A DNA stretch of 27,679 nt from Cladorrhinum sp. PSN259. Its lineage: Eukaryota; Ascomycota; Sordariomycetes; Sordariales; Podosporaceae. The notes under the pieces were generated by a model. The model was not told the DNA's origin. It worked only from the letters and a program-made list of their open reading frames with translations, and did not search any database. The position numbers were made by a program, and so were the translations under genes. The stretch covers positions 1 to 27,679 of the forward strand of contig MU867158.1 of assembly GCA_033725935.1 (NCBI GenBank), read 5' to 3'. Shown piece by piece: positions 1 to 10,300 of this stretch (position 1 is the first letter of the stretch; each line of letters starts with the position of its first letter).

Positions 1-143
1 GGCTTGTTAGCCACAGTCACTGGCCTATGGATTCTGTCTTCGAAGTCTGCGAGCCGCTTATTGAAGTATAGGTCTAGTGGTGGTACCCAGGTCTCTGCTT
101 CTAAGTAATTCTCTATATTATTAAGTCCTTCGGCAAAGGCTTT
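1..143 (-). pseudogene. LINE (Tad-like) ORF2 fragment
   Basis: Read on the minus strand this stretch is open and gives EGLNNIENYLEAE followed by TWVPPLDLYFNKRLADFEDR. That is the region downstream of the reverse transcriptase in fungal Tad-like LINE ORF2 proteins, where a 'PPLDLYLN.RLA.FE' motif is typical. The fragment runs off the left edge. At about 143-144 it is cut by an LTR fragment. I see the reading frame directly; the family assignment rests on the motif. It probably belongs to the same LINE family as the 3' ends at 19649 and 27433, but no shared sequence in this window proves that. Confidence 0.65.
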
Positions 144-609
144 TACGCCTAAAGTAATATAATAGGAAAATTAAAGGTTATAGGATGCTCTTAAACGAAG
201 TCGATTATTATTAACTAATAAGTAATTTTGTAAACTTCTTTATAAAGAAAGTATAAGATTATAAAGAAGATTATAGATAATAAATTATATTACTTACGTA
301 AGGAACTAAGTCCTTACGATAAGAAGTGCCTAGCACTCCTCCTACTTATAGTAAAGCTATTTATATACGTTTCTTAGGTATATCGTACCTTGCTCTATAT
401 GCTCTATAGTCTTGGCATAGATTATAAATAGTAACCTTCGGTGCTCTATATACTCTATAGTCTTAGCACAGATCATAGAGAGCACACTCTGATTGGTCCT
501 TCCGGGACTTGTGGGTCTTTACATTCCTAGCCCAACGATTGGCTGTTGTCTCCACAATGCCCTGCATTATAGTCCGTATGCGGGGGAGACTTACACGCGA
601 GGCGTAACA
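144..609 (-). repeat. Chromovirus LTR fragment, copy A (5' truncated)
   Basis: Homologous to the 479-bp LTRs of the chromovirus at 11074-18227. Shared blocks include the TACGCCT...GTAATATAA arm, the 'AAGTCCTTACGAT' block, the 'CCCTGCATTA' block and the terminal GCGAGGCGTAACA. About the first 42 bp of a complete LTR (beginning TGTTACAACC) are missing, and the break abuts LINE sequence. It carries the AT-rich 'TTTATAAAGAAAGTATAAG' insert variant also seen in copy H. The central cassette (392-488) is built from CTCTATA motifs. Strand is the coding orientation inferred from the full-length element. Confidence 0.8.
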
Positions 610-613
610 CTTA

Positions 614-767
614 CAGTTCTCAGATCGCAATCAGCACAGTCAATCCCTGATTAGCTGTATTAGGACTTATGGGTCTTCCCATCCCTAGTCCAGTAATTAG
701 CTATAGACCACACAATGCCCTGCATTAGGGTCCGTGTGGGGGGGAGATTTACGCGCGAGGCGTAACA
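614..767 (-). repeat. Chromovirus LTR terminal fragment, copy B
   Basis: A second LTR end directly follows copy A. It matches positions 6839-6991 of copy D (cagttctcagatcgcaatca against cggttctcggatcgcagtca) and ends GCGAGGCGTAACA. Only about the last 150 bp of the LTR are present. The pairing of a near-complete LTR with a partial one from a different cassette type suggests recombination or nested insertion. Confidence 0.75.
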
Positions 768-831
768 TTTTACAGGCTTTACATTCAACTTCTACCACTT
801 TCTTCCTCCAATAACCAACTTCCCACCTACA

Positions 832-925
832 AGACCCTCCCACTTGCAAGACCTTCCCATTTACAAGAACCTTCTACTTACAAGAACCTTCTACTTATAA
901 GACCCTCCCACTCGCAAGAACCTTT
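832..925. repeat. Minisatellite, about 17-bp unit, six copies
   Basis: Six imperfect tandem units of the type cccacYtRcaagaccct run across this interval, differing mainly by transitions and 1-bp length changes. The array is flanked by direct repeats ttcctccaataac at 803-815 and 936-948. No open frame or CRISPR-like spacer structure is present. Confidence 0.75.
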
Positions 926-1003
926 TACTACTTTTTTCCTCCAATAACTTCTTCCTATTTATAGAAGAAATCTACTATTACTTTCTTCCTGTATCAATTA
1001 ACT

Positions 1004-1070
1004 TTGTGTAAATAGCAGTAAAGGAACCGACGAGCCCTGCCAAGGGCATAGCGGTGTACGAACAAAGAAT
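1004..1070 (+). repeat. Isolated LINE 3' terminus
   Basis: The segment from ttgtgtaaatagcag to gcggtgtacgaa is nearly identical to the 3' ends of the LINE copies at 20327-20384 and (inverted) 27452-27510. It is followed by an A-rich simple tail (caaagaataatatt). Upstream similarity stops at about 1003, so only about 60 bp of the element is here. This is either an extremely 5'-truncated LINE insertion or a short element sharing the LINE tail. Confidence 0.75.
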
Positions 1071-1149
1071 AATATTAATTAATAATCGAAGCGATTTATA
1101 TACTTTCTTTAAATCTTGGTATTAGCCTTCTTAAACAATTAATAAGATG

Positions 1150-1229
1150 ACCTTAGAATTATATAACGGAGCGAAGTAGTACAGAGTAGTTACGTAGGTA
1201 GCAGTTGCGTATATAGTTAATTCTAAGGT
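1150..1229. repeat. 80-bp inverted-repeat element (MITE-like)
   Basis: A perfect 12-bp inverted repeat, accttagaatta (1150-1161) and taattctaaggt (1218-1229), encloses 56 bp of AT-rich DNA. I see no clear target duplication and no second copy in the window, so it may be a chance hairpin or a miniature transposon relic. Confidence 0.3.
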
Positions 1230-1985
1230 AGGGAGAAAAGAGGAAGAATCTGAAGGCTGGCTACAGGTAGGAGGTTTTTACCTAGCCTCGCACAGACCCA
1301 CTGCAGCAGCTTCCCCACTTGTCCCTCCCACCCCTCGTTATCTATCTGACTAAGCACATGACACAAGTGGGGCGTCGTGACATCTCCGATATAACCATTT
1401 GTTCTTCAGAGATTCCTTTTTTATTTTCGTTTCTAATTGCAACTAGAAGTTTTCTAGACTAAGGATTAGACAGCGACTTGCCGCCGTCGTGGATTTAACT
1501 CTTCGACTGTTTGGGCATACTCCTAACCATGAGCGGTGCAAGCATGCCATCTCGACAACATGGTCCCAGGGATCAACTCTGCACCACTGCCGGCAGATCC
1601 CCTGAACGTGGGACTAACTACCCACGCAAGGGACTTTGAACCGGGACACTTTCTGTACGGGACGTTGCAATGCAGCTCTACCTAGCACTGGCTTATCTCA
1701 GCGGTGGGTCGACTTCCCAAACTGTCTTCAATATCTCCGACTAAGACGCAAGAAGCAATAGAGCATCAGGGCAATAAAACCGAGCTGGCCAATCATCGTC
1801 GTGCCGTGATATCTTCCGTGGTATTAGTGAAAATTCGCATAATGACCTGATGCGAGAAGGCAACCAGCTACCTGGGAGTGTATAAGTGCGGCATTTGGTC
1901 TTCTGTCGCTCTCGACTTTTTGTCATGCGATCACATACCAGAAGTTCATTGCCGGTTTTATCGTCTACGCGTTGCAATCTCCGTC
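1230..1985. other. Upstream region of the permease gene, no gene seen
   Basis: Sequence composition returns to about 50% GC and the RIP-like AT richness ends near 1260. No convincing coding frame is present on either strand. A 10-bp inverted repeat ccccacttgt/acaagtgggg (1313-1322 and 1363-1372) could form a hairpin or bind a dimeric regulator. The last 100 bp contain a TATA-like element and a pyrimidine-rich stretch, as expected for a fungal core promoter. Confidence 0.5.
1881..1886 (+). promoter_or_regulatory. TATA-like element of the permease gene
   Basis: tataag lies 100 bp before the chosen ATG and is followed by pyrimidine-rich sequence (1897-1921), a usual setting for fungal transcription starts. 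It argues that in-frame codons upstream of 1986 are not translated. Confidence 0.4.
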
Positions 1986-3736
1986 ATGGCGGAAAAGAAG
2001 GTCGACGTCCACGTCGAAGCGGGTGCCGATAGCGATGGGTCCCTGGGAGAACTCGAAGGAACGCTGTCCGACGTGCGTGATATGCAGCGCATGGGCAAGA
2101 AGCAGCAGACCAAACGCAGCTTTCGCCAATTTTCCATCCTCGGGTTCGTCATGGTCATCCTGTCGACGTGGGAAGCGCAACTGGCCACGGCAGTCTTTGG
2201 CTTGTCAAACGGAGGAACTGCTGGGCTCATATGGGGTTACTTTGCTGTCTTTGTAGGGTTTGGACTGGTTGTCGCATCCATGGCGGAGATGGCGTCCATG
2301 TAAGTGGCACAAGGTAGCACGGTGATGCACGTTGTATTCTGACGGTTGGAAACAGGGCCCCAACAAATGGCGGGCAATATCACTGGGTCTCGGAATTCGC
2401 GCCTCGCAGCACACAAAAGTTCATCAGTTACTTGGTCGGCTGGCTCGGTGTCATGGGATGGCAGACAGCGGTGGTCTTTACCACTTATCTAACGAGCCAT
2501 CAGATCCAAGGAGTCGCGGCTCTAAATCACCTGGAATACGAACCCAAGGAATGGCACAGTACCCTGCTCATGTGGGCCCTCCTGGCCTTTGGCATCGTGT
2601 TCAACACCTTCTTCTCCAAGAAGCTCGCCGTGGTCCAGGGAATAATTGCCGTCTTACACCTCGTTGGCTTCTTCGCCATCCTCATCCCTCTTTGGACCTT
2701 GAACACGGAGAATCGAGCCACGGCCAGCGACGTCTTCACAAAATTCGAGGACCAGATGGGCTGGGGCAACACCGGGCTGGCGGTGCTGATTGGACTCTTG
2801 GGCCCGAGCGTCTCGTTCGTCGGCGTAGAGGCTGGAGTGCACATGTCAGAGGAGGTTCGCGATGCCGCCTACGTGGTGCCTCGCGCTATGATGTGGACCT
2901 GGTTTGGTAACGGACTGATGGGATGGATTATGGGAATCACGTTTTGTTTCTGTGTCACGGATGTCATGGGCGTGCTCTCGACTCCGACTGGAGGTACGTT
3001 TCTTCCCATGTTTCTTCTGTCCGTGTTTCGTTTCGTTCCGCTAGTAACACAAAACCTGCCGCAGTTCCTTTCATCCAAGTGTTCTATGACACGACCGGAT
3101 CAGTAGCGGGAAGTACGGTCATGGCATGTATCGTGATCGTAATTGGCATCTTTGCAACCGTTGCTGTAATTGCGGCTAGCTCCCGTCAGCTCTTTGCCTT
3201 TGCTCGCGACAATGGCACACCTTTCTCCACTTTCTTTGGCAAGGTGAGTTGACGTCTTCGATTAGGGGTAAAGAGCCCGTTTTATGGCTGACATGCCACA
3301 GGTATCGTCCAAGTATGACATTCCGGCAAACGCCGTCTATCTGACCGTCGTCATGGTTGTCCTCATGTCACTGATCCAGATTGGATCGACCGTTGCATTC
3401 AACCAGATCCTGGCTTTCGGGGTCGGGTCCATGCTTACGACATATATGATCTCTATTGGTTGCATTGCCCTTCAACGAATCCGGGGCATACCGCTTTTGC
3501 CGTCACGATTTAGTCTCGGCCGACTCGGGCTGGTTGTGAACCTGTCTTCGCTGGCATTTTTGCTCTTGATCTACATCTTCGCTTTCTTTCCACCCGTGCC
3601 CAACCCGAGCTATGACGAGATGAACTGGGGTATTCTCGGATACGGCGTCGTTATATTGTTCTCGCTGGCATATTATCTTGTCAGAGCACGGTTCGAGTAC
3701 GTCGGTCCGGTGGAATACGTGAGGAAAGACATCTGA
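1986..3736 (+). CDS. APC-superfamily permease (choline/GABA/amino-acid type)
   Basis: Plasma-membrane transporter importing an amine or amino acid. Four exons, 1986-2299, 2356-2993, 3065-3243 and 3302-3736, join in frame to 521 residues. Introns are 56, 71 and 58 bp with GTAAGT, GTACGT and GTGAGT donors and CAG or ACAG acceptors. The start MAEKKVDVHV has G at -3 and lies downstream of the TATA-like element. An acidic cytosolic N-terminus of about 45 residues precedes twelve hydrophobic segments, the first being FSILGFVMVILSTWEAQLAT. The APTSGGQYHWV motif after the second segment and the tail GPVEYVRKDI are typical of the fungal Hnm1/GABA-permease group (AA_permease_2). Length is normal. The substrate cannot be told from sequence: choline, GABA or another amino acid are all possible. 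No stop or frameshift; the gene looks intact. Confidence 0.9.
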
Positions 3737-4329
3737 GGTGGGGCTGGGGAACTATGGTAACGCCTTTTGACACCCTCTCTGTGGGACGTAGCGTTTAAGG
3801 AGACGATACCGGTAGTTCACTGCCTGCAGATCGAGTGGTAATATGGTTGGTGGCCATGGGCATATCAAGATATCACACATCCTACTTATTGGAACAGAGT
3901 GCATTTTGGAGGCATCGGGCACTCAGAGGTGAGATAATCCTCTCATCCGAGTACCGTTGCATGCGGAACGCATTTTTCCGTATTCTGCCCCAAATTCTCC
4001 AATTACGTAGCATTTGCACCAGGAATGTTCGATGCCTCGGTCCGGTTGGTGCGCTTCTTCGGCTCGACGATGTGGAGAACGGAATTACAATGACAATGCG
4101 ACCGAGATACAACACCGAGTAAACCTAATCCAGACAGCATAGAGTGAGGCTCCAGCTCAAAACCGGGTTGTCGGAGTCAAGTATCTTCTGCGGCATTCAG
4201 TCCTCCGTTGTCTACAGCCAACCCATGTTTTAACAGAGGATCAGATCCGGGGAGCATAAAACACCCGTTCCCGGCCGGTATAGACGGGTGAGGCAAACCA
4301 TAGCTATCGGTCCCGGCGTTCCTTCACTG
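3737..4329. promoter_or_regulatory. Intergenic region and GH54 promoter
   Basis: No supported gene. Hexamers fitting the CreA carbon-repressor consensus SYGGRG occur at gtgggg and ctgggg just after the permease stop (about 3739-3751) and at ccgggg (4247-4252). ggctgg, fitting the loose XlnR form GGCTRR, overlaps the first pair. A TATA-like cataaaa lies at 4255-4261, 75 bp before the ATG. The sites fit a carbon-repressed hemicellulase gene, but short motifs like these are common by chance. Confidence 0.35.
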
Positions 4330-5853
4330 ATGGTCAATATGGCGACTCAACCAGTCTGGCACTCAATCTTGCTCCTAGCATCTGTGCTCTCGAGCTTAAC
4401 CTCTGCTGCACCATGTGACATTTACGCCCAAGCCGGCACACCTTGCGTTGCAGCCCACAGTACGACACGAGCTCTCTATTCGTCCTATTCTGGCCCCTTA
4501 TATCAAGTGAGGCGCGGATCGGATAACACAACCACCGTGATATCGCCCCTGAGCATTGGTGGCGTCGCCAACGCAGCCAGTCAGGACACGTTCTGTGCGG
4601 GCACCACATGCTTGATCACCATAATTTACGACCAGTCCAACCGCGGCAACCATTTAACGCAAGCTCCGCCGGGCGGATTTCAAGGACCCGACGCGAACGG
4701 CTACGACAATCTCGCCTCAGCCACAGGAGCACCCGTTACACTCAACGGCAAGAAAGCGTACGGCGTATTTATCTCCCCCGGGACTGGATACAGAAACAAT
4801 GTCGGCAGTGGAATCGCCCGCGGAGACGCTGCTGAGGGAATGTACGCTGTTCTGGACGGAACGCATTTTAACTCTGGCTGCTGCTTCGACTATGGAAACG
4901 CCGAGACAAGCAACACTGACACAGGAAATGGCCACATGGAAGCAATTTACTTCGGAAACAACAACTACTGGGGTTCTGGTGCAGGTTCAGGACCTTGGCT
5001 CATGGCGGACTTGGAGAATGGTTTGTTCTCTGGGCAAGGGAGCAAGTACAACGGCGGAGATCCATCCATCTCGGATCGGTTCTTCACTGCCATTGTGAAA
5101 GGCCAGCCCGGCAAGTGGGCTTTAAGAGGAGGAAACGCTGTCTCTGGAGGACTCAACACTTACTATAACGACAGAAGACCCAGTGCATCAGGATACAGTC
5201 CCATGAAAAAGGAAGGCTCCATCATTCTTGGCATCGGCGGCGACAACAGCATCAGCGCGCAGGGGACCTTTTACGAAGGCGTCATGACCTCTGGGTATCC
5301 GTTAGATGAAACCGAGAATGCTGTACAAGCTGACGTTGTGGCAGTTGGATACGCTGTCGGACAAATGACCAGTGGCCCAAGCTATTCAGTCGGCAGTGTC
5401 GTGTCATTCCGCGTCACAACATCGGGGTACGATACTCGCTATCTCGCACACTCAGGGTCGACGGTCAATACTCAAGTCGTGTCGGACTCTAGCTCGACGA
5501 GTATAAAGCAGTCTGCGAGCTGGACGGTACGAACTGGTTTTGCAAACTCGGCATGTTTCTCGTTCGAGTCTCGTGACAAACCGGGAAGCTATCTCCGACA
5601 TTACGACTTCGTGTTGCAGTTGGCTGCTAATGATGGTTCCAAGTCATTCAAGGAGGATGCAACCTTCTGTCCCCAGACTGGTCTCAGTGGCCAAGGAACG
5701 AGTTCAATCCGGAGTTGGAACTATCCGACCTGCTGGATTAGACATTACAATAACGTTGGTTATGTGGCTAGAAATGGCGGCATGCATGTATTCGATAACG
5801 CGGCTTCCTTCCATGCTGATGTGAGTTGGGCCGTTCGGTCTGGGTTTTTATAG
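4330..5853 (+). CDS. abfB: GH54 alpha-L-arabinofuranosidase with CBM42 (AbfB type)
   Basis: Secreted enzyme that removes arabinofuranosyl side chains from arabinoxylan and arabinan. Single exon, 507 residues from the first ATG; the second in-frame ATG (4339) has a better context and gives 504. A hydrophobic signal peptide ends near TSA/APCDIY. The GH54 domain spans about 28-355, the arabinose-binding CBM42 beta-trefoil about 356-507. Residues known from Aspergillus kawachii AbfB align with constant spacing: nucleophile Glu229 in LMADLENGLF, acid/base Asp305 in GIGGDNS (76 apart, as in Glu221/Asp297), disulfide cysteines 29/39 and 89/94, and the vicinal pair 184/185 in GCCF. CBM42 keeps His424, Asp443, His472 and Asp497 in the usual contexts. 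No lesion is seen. The transposon block begins 126 bp after the stop, so the 3' UTR or terminator region is close to LTR copy C. Confidence 0.96.
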   Translation: MVNMATQPVWHSILLLASVLSSLTSAAPCDIYAQAGTPCVAAHSTTRALYSSYSGPLYQVRRGSDNTTTVISPLSIGGVANAASQDTFCAGTTCLITIIYDQSNRGNHLTQAPPGGFQGPDANGYDNLASATGAPVTLNGKKAYGVFISPGTGYRNNVGSGIARGDAAEGMYAVLDGTHFNSGCCFDYGNAETSNTDTGNGHMEAIYFGNNNYWGSGAGSGPWLMADLENGLFSGQGSKYNGGDPSISDRFFTAIVKGQPGKWALRGGNAVSGGLNTYYNDRRPSASGYSPMKKEGSIILGIGGDNSISAQGTFYEGVMTSGYPLDETENAVQADVVAVGYAVGQMTSGPSYSVGSVVSFRVTTSGYDTRYLAHSGSTVNTQVVSDSSSTSIKQSASWTVRTGFANSACFSFESRDKPGSYLRHYDFVLQLAANDGSKSFKEDATFCPQTGLSGQGTSSIRSWNYPTCWIRHYNNVGYVARNGGMHVFDNAASFHADVSWAVRSGFL

Positions 5854-5979
5854 GCATCTCTAGGTTGGGCAAATCGATCACCTGCAGCTGTGGTTGCCAT
5901 CTTGTCCTGTTTATACACTAAGCACGCTGCTGTTATAATAATAGTTGCAGTCTACGGTTTCGAAGTTGCCTAGCGTGTT

Positions 5980-6481
5980 TGTTACAACCTGCACCGGGTA
6001 GGGTTCAGACTGCAAGGCAGTACGCCTGGGGTAATATAACAGGAGAATCGAAGGTTGCGGGACGCTCTCAGACGGGGTCAATCACTGTCAACTAACAGGT
6101 AGCTCTATAAAGTATCGCTTATGAGTATTATAGACAATGAACGATTATGATTGCTTGCGTAAGGAACCAAGTCCTTACGATAGGAAGTGCCTAGCACTCC
6201 CCTTACTTATAATGAAGCTATCTATATATATTTCCTAGGTATATTATACCTTGCTCAGTATACTCAGTGGTCTTGGCGGGTAGGCGTACTAAGCAACCTT
6301 CTAAGTCTTAGGTGCTCAGTATGCTCAGTGGTCTTAGCAACTAATCGCACTAAGCATCTCTTAATTAGTTATCGGGGACTTTATAGGTCTTCTTATCCCT
6401 AGCCCAGTAATTAGTCGTAGTCCACATAATGCCTTACATTAAAGTCCGTATACGGGGGAGACTTATGCGCGAGGCGTAATA
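5980..6481 (-). repeat. Chromovirus LTR, copy C
   Basis: Complete LTR from TGTTACAACC to GCGAGGCGTAATA, about 502 bp, slightly longer than the 479-bp LTRs at 11074 and 17749. The central cassette (6253-6360) contains two 25-bp repeats of the form gctcagtatRctcagtggtc, each ending ttRgc. The arms are conserved with the other copies. No 5-bp target duplication is evident: gtgtt lies on the left and the polypurine tract on the right. Confidence 0.85.
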
Positions 6482-6494
6482 CGTTTCCCCTCCT
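6482..6494 (-). other. Polypurine tract remnant between two LTRs
   Basis: cgtttcccctcct matches 11 of 13 bases of the sequence just inside the left LTR of the full chromovirus (tatttcccctcct, 11553-11565). On the minus strand this is the polypurine tract aggaggggaaa preceding the 3' LTR. Here it is the entire 'interior' between LTR copies C and D. Confidence 0.75.
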
Positions 6495-6991
6495 TGTTAC
6501 AACCTGCACCGGATAGGGTTCAGACTGCAAGGCAGTACGCCTGGGGTAATATGACAGGGGAATCGAAGATTATGTGACGCTCTCAGACGGGTTAATCACT
6601 GTTAACTAATAGGTAGCTTTATAAAGTATCGCTTATAAGTATTGTAGACAATGAACGATTGAATTGCTTGCGTGAGGAACCAAGTCCTCACGATGAGAAG
6701 TGCCCAACACTCTTCCTACTTATAGTGAAGCTATCTACATGTGTTTCCTAAGTATATTGTGTACTGACTTCACTGACTGCTCTGATTGCACCTTAGTCTC
6801 TGCGGTCAGTGTGGTTGATCCTGCGACTGCGCTGCTTGCGGTTCTCGGATCGCAGTCAGTACAGTCAATCCCTGATTGGCTGTGTTGGGACTTGTGGGTC
6901 TTCCCATCCCTGGCCCAATGATTGGCTGTGGTCCCACAATACCCTGCATTGTGGTCCGTGTGCGGGGGAGGCTTGCGCGCAAGGCGTAACA
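6495..6991 (-). repeat. Chromovirus LTR, copy D
   Basis: Complete LTR of about 497 bp, TGTTACAACC to GCAAGGCGTAACA. Its cassette (6764-6871) is made of CTGACT/CAGTCA motifs and differs completely from that of copy C 13 bp away, so the two LTRs did not come from one insertion. The right edge touches a 10-bp LINE stub (tactacccct, 6992-7001). No matching target duplication is found around the C-D unit. Confidence 0.85.
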
Positions 6992-6996
6992 TACTA

Positions 6997-7001
6997 CCCC
7001 T
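6997..7001. repeat. Target-site duplication of the copia element (left)
   Basis: CCCCT directly precedes the TGTCAG terminus and recurs at 19644-19648 directly after the other terminus. Confidence 0.85.
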
Positions 7002-7259
7002 TGTCAGATAATAGCGCCTTGGGAAATGTGCACTTGGAAAAGTAATTGATGGTTTAGATGGTTGCTTGATTGACTGATCTGGTTCTGACCAGAAGAGTGG
7101 TCTGGCTCGACCTCCCTTGATATCAGGGAAGATCTCAGACCCTGTAAAAGCCAAGGATAGATTATATCAGTATGTCGCAAGACTCGTGGTCCTGTAGACC
7201 CTAACCCACGGACAGAACCTCCGACGGGTCCTCCATTTCTAGACCCCTATTTTCTGACA
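7002..7259 (-). repeat. Copia 3' LTR
   Basis: 258 bp, TGTCAG to CTGACA. A G-rich polypurine tract (ctgagggggtg on the minus strand, 7260-7270) abuts it on the inner side, which fixes this copy as the 3' LTR of a minus-strand element. Four of its five differences from the other LTR are T where the partner has C before A. Confidence 0.95.
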
Positions 7260-7302
7260 CACCCCCTCAGATCCAACTAACCTGTAGGGTCTGTCTAGGT
7301 AT

Positions 7303-10300
7303 TTATGTCTCGGGAGGTTCTTCTAGTCCTAGCTGTTGAATGAATCTACTATGACACCCAATATTTAAGGCCTTTGTTAGTCCATCTGCTACCATACTGC
7401 TTGACGGAGTATACTCTACGCTAATAGTCTGCCGCTTAACTTCCTGACGTAACCAGTGGTTATGGATATCTACATGGCGTAGCTTTGTCTGCAATGTGGC
7501 CACTTCGGCCGTAACTAGCCGTATGGTCTAGGCATTATCGCACTGGATGGTAATCCGGTGGCTGTCTAGCCGTATGGTCAGTTCTTGAAGGAGTCGGCTC
7601 ACAAAAAGGGCTTCTTTAGCGGCCTGTGCCAAGGCGAGAAGCTCAGCCTCGGTTATAGACGTGGTTACTGTGTCTTGCTTATTGGCTCGCCAGCCTACTA
7701 GTCCACCAAATAACTTTATTATATACGCCTGCGAGCTCTTTCGATCTAACGAATTGTCTGCAAAGGACGCATCACTTGCGACCACGAAGTCGTCTTCACC
7801 CCCTAGCCTTAAGGCCAATTTGCGGGTATTATATAGGTAGTGTAGTACTTGGTTGGCCGCTTCGTGGTACTGTGGTCCAGGATTAATGTTAAATCGAACG
7901 AGTCGTAAGGCGGCAAAAGCTACGTCTGGTCTTATAATGACGGCAGCGTATAGGATAGATCCAGTCTTTTGCTGGTACCAAGTAGTCGTGTGTAGCTCGG
8001 CCGTGCCTTCGTATGGCAGTAATTCTGTGTGTCCTATTGGGACCTTGGGTGGCCGGCCAGTCGAAGTCCTAGCCCGTATGATGATCTTATCGATATAGGC
8101 AGTCTGAGAGAGCCAGAGTATCCGTCTTGCCCTGTCCCGGTGTACTTGGATTCTAAGGAACCACTGCAGTGGGCCTCCTCCTGTAAGCGTATACCTCTGT
8201 TAAAGTTGTTGAGCCAGTAGTCCTGCCGTACCGGTATCTTTCCCTCGGTAAGCAAAGACGATATCGTCAACGTAGAAGAATATAAGGATCCTATTATTGA
8301 TCATGATATATGGTTCGTATGGGACTGGCTGGAAACCTAGTATATTAAGAGCATTGGTGAGCTCCTTTTGCCAGAGCAGTGGCGATTGCCGTAGGCTGTA
8401 GAGAGCCTTCTTGAGCCGTAGTACGTATCTAAGCCGTATATGGCCGTGGGGTATCCTTATATATATGGCTTCCTTGAGAATGGCATTGACGAAGGCATTG
8501 ACTGCGTCGTACTGGGTGAGCTCTAGATCGAATCTTGCCGTAATAGCCATTAGTGTCCTGAACGACCGGGCGGCTAGTGTAGTAGCGAAGGTGTCTTGCC
8601 CTGTAGGCTTCTGCTGGTCTCCACGTATAACCACTCTTGCCTTGCATTTCTGGAATCGGCCGTCTTGGTTATATTTGTAGGTATATACCCACATACAATC
8701 TAAGATCTGGTTGCGGCCAGCTTGCCGCTTTTCGATCTCTTCCTACGACCCCATCTGGGCATGGCTTAGTAGGTGGTCCTTCTCGGCTTGCAGGAATTGC
8801 TCTCCGAGTGGGTGATGCCGTAGTTGCCTGTGCGATGTTGGCGGCAGTGGCAGATCTTGGTGATGTAGGCTCGTTAGGCCATCTGGCCGTCTAGCCAGTC
8901 GCTGGGCCATTGCCTTAGTAAGAACCTGTCCTTGGTATTGCACTGGCTATATTAGCCGTCCTGCTAAGAAGACTGCCATCCAGACTTAGAACCCTGGATC
9001 AGTGGTAGCTATTATGGCGGCGGCAGTGGCAGCTATAGCTGGCCGTATTGCTGTAGCTAATAAGGCGGCCTCTGGTGAATCTAGTGACGGGTATGGTTCG
9101 AAGTACGAGCTTATGTAATAAGGGGCTTCTTCTTAGTCTTCGACTCCCTCTAGCTCGGCGTTATCGTTTGCGGCGGATTCTATAGTCGTAGCGTCAGATT
9201 CGATTATCTGAATATCGTCGTCTTCGTAGATGCCAGTAGGCTTAATATCATATGGTTCCTCAATAGTGGTTAAGAGCTTCTATAGGTCCTTAAGCTGTAT
9301 ATGGATACAGTCGTCTTTTAAAAACTGCAAGTCTCTATTAAATATCTCTTTTTTATTAAAAACGATATCTCTGGTAGCGACGACTTTATTGACGACTGGA
9401 TTCTAGATCCTGTAAATGTTCGTTGAATTGTAGCCGACTAGATACCCGATCCATGCCTTTGGATTCAGCTTCGGATTCCATTCTTCGATGCCGTCTGGCT
9501 TCTTATTCTTCCTAGTCCTGGCTGCCTTGGTAAGAGCAAAGGCTTTGTAGCCATAGGTACGTAGGTGGGCTTAGTTAGGCTTCCTGTCTTCTACTATAGT
9601 GCCGTCTTGAAGTGCCATATAGGTATGGAACCGGTCGTACGGAGTCTTCCACTTATAGGCGTATTTCGGTGTTCGATTATTTAGGTATACGGCGGCTCTG
9701 ACGATCTCTGGCCATAATTCTTCCGGCAGTCGTGCCCCCGTACGCATGGCGCGCGCCTTGCTGGCAATCATGCCCCCTGAGCGCTCTGCGCCTCTATTCT
9801 GGGCTGGCGTATCAGGTGTAGAGGGCTCGATCCGTACTGACTAACGAAGTAGATAGGCCTTGATTGGTCCGGTATTAAATTCGTTATTATACTTTACCAC
9901 TCTCGGCTTGAGTTGATATTGCCGTTCTAAGATACCGAAAAGGTTTGCTAGGGCAGTTATTATACCTATACCTTCTCTGTTCTTTAGATAGTAGTCCCAG
10001 ACTATTCCAGACTACCTGTCTGTAACCAGTAGTGTATGCCTGTAGCCGTCTAGTCCTTTGTCGTAATTATAGATATCCACGGCAAGCCGTAATCCTGGGC
10101 CTTCTATATGCTGGCGAGGCTTTCGTCGTGGCAGTCGTTTGACTTTAGATATGCCATAGGCGTCGTATTTAACCATGGTTGCCCCCTTGATCCGGACGCC
10201 TATAGTATACTGGACTAGATGTTCAAGTGCCTGTGGGCCTGGGTAGCTAAGGCGTAGGTGCCAGATGCTAGCGATGGCTTTATTTGGCCGTCGACTGGTG

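Noticed and set aside
832..925. CRISPR-like array
   Set aside because: Units are contiguous without unique spacers in a eukaryotic genome; it is a minisatellite.
1878..1985. In-frame upstream extension of the permease (MYKCG..., GTG codon)
   Set aside because: It starts at GTG, begins just before the TATA-like element and is unlike permease N-termini; ATG 1986 fits.
3835..4122. 95-codon frame between permease and GH54
   Set aside because: GTG start, no recognisable motif, lies in the GH54 promoter.
4288..4329. In-frame extension of the GH54 gene from GTG 4288
   Set aside because: GTG is not a usual fungal start and the extension would precede a clean signal peptide.
5980..6991. LTR C and D as the two LTRs of one element with internal deletion
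   Set aside because: Their cassettes are of different types, which newly inserted LTR pairs cannot be, and no target duplication brackets them.
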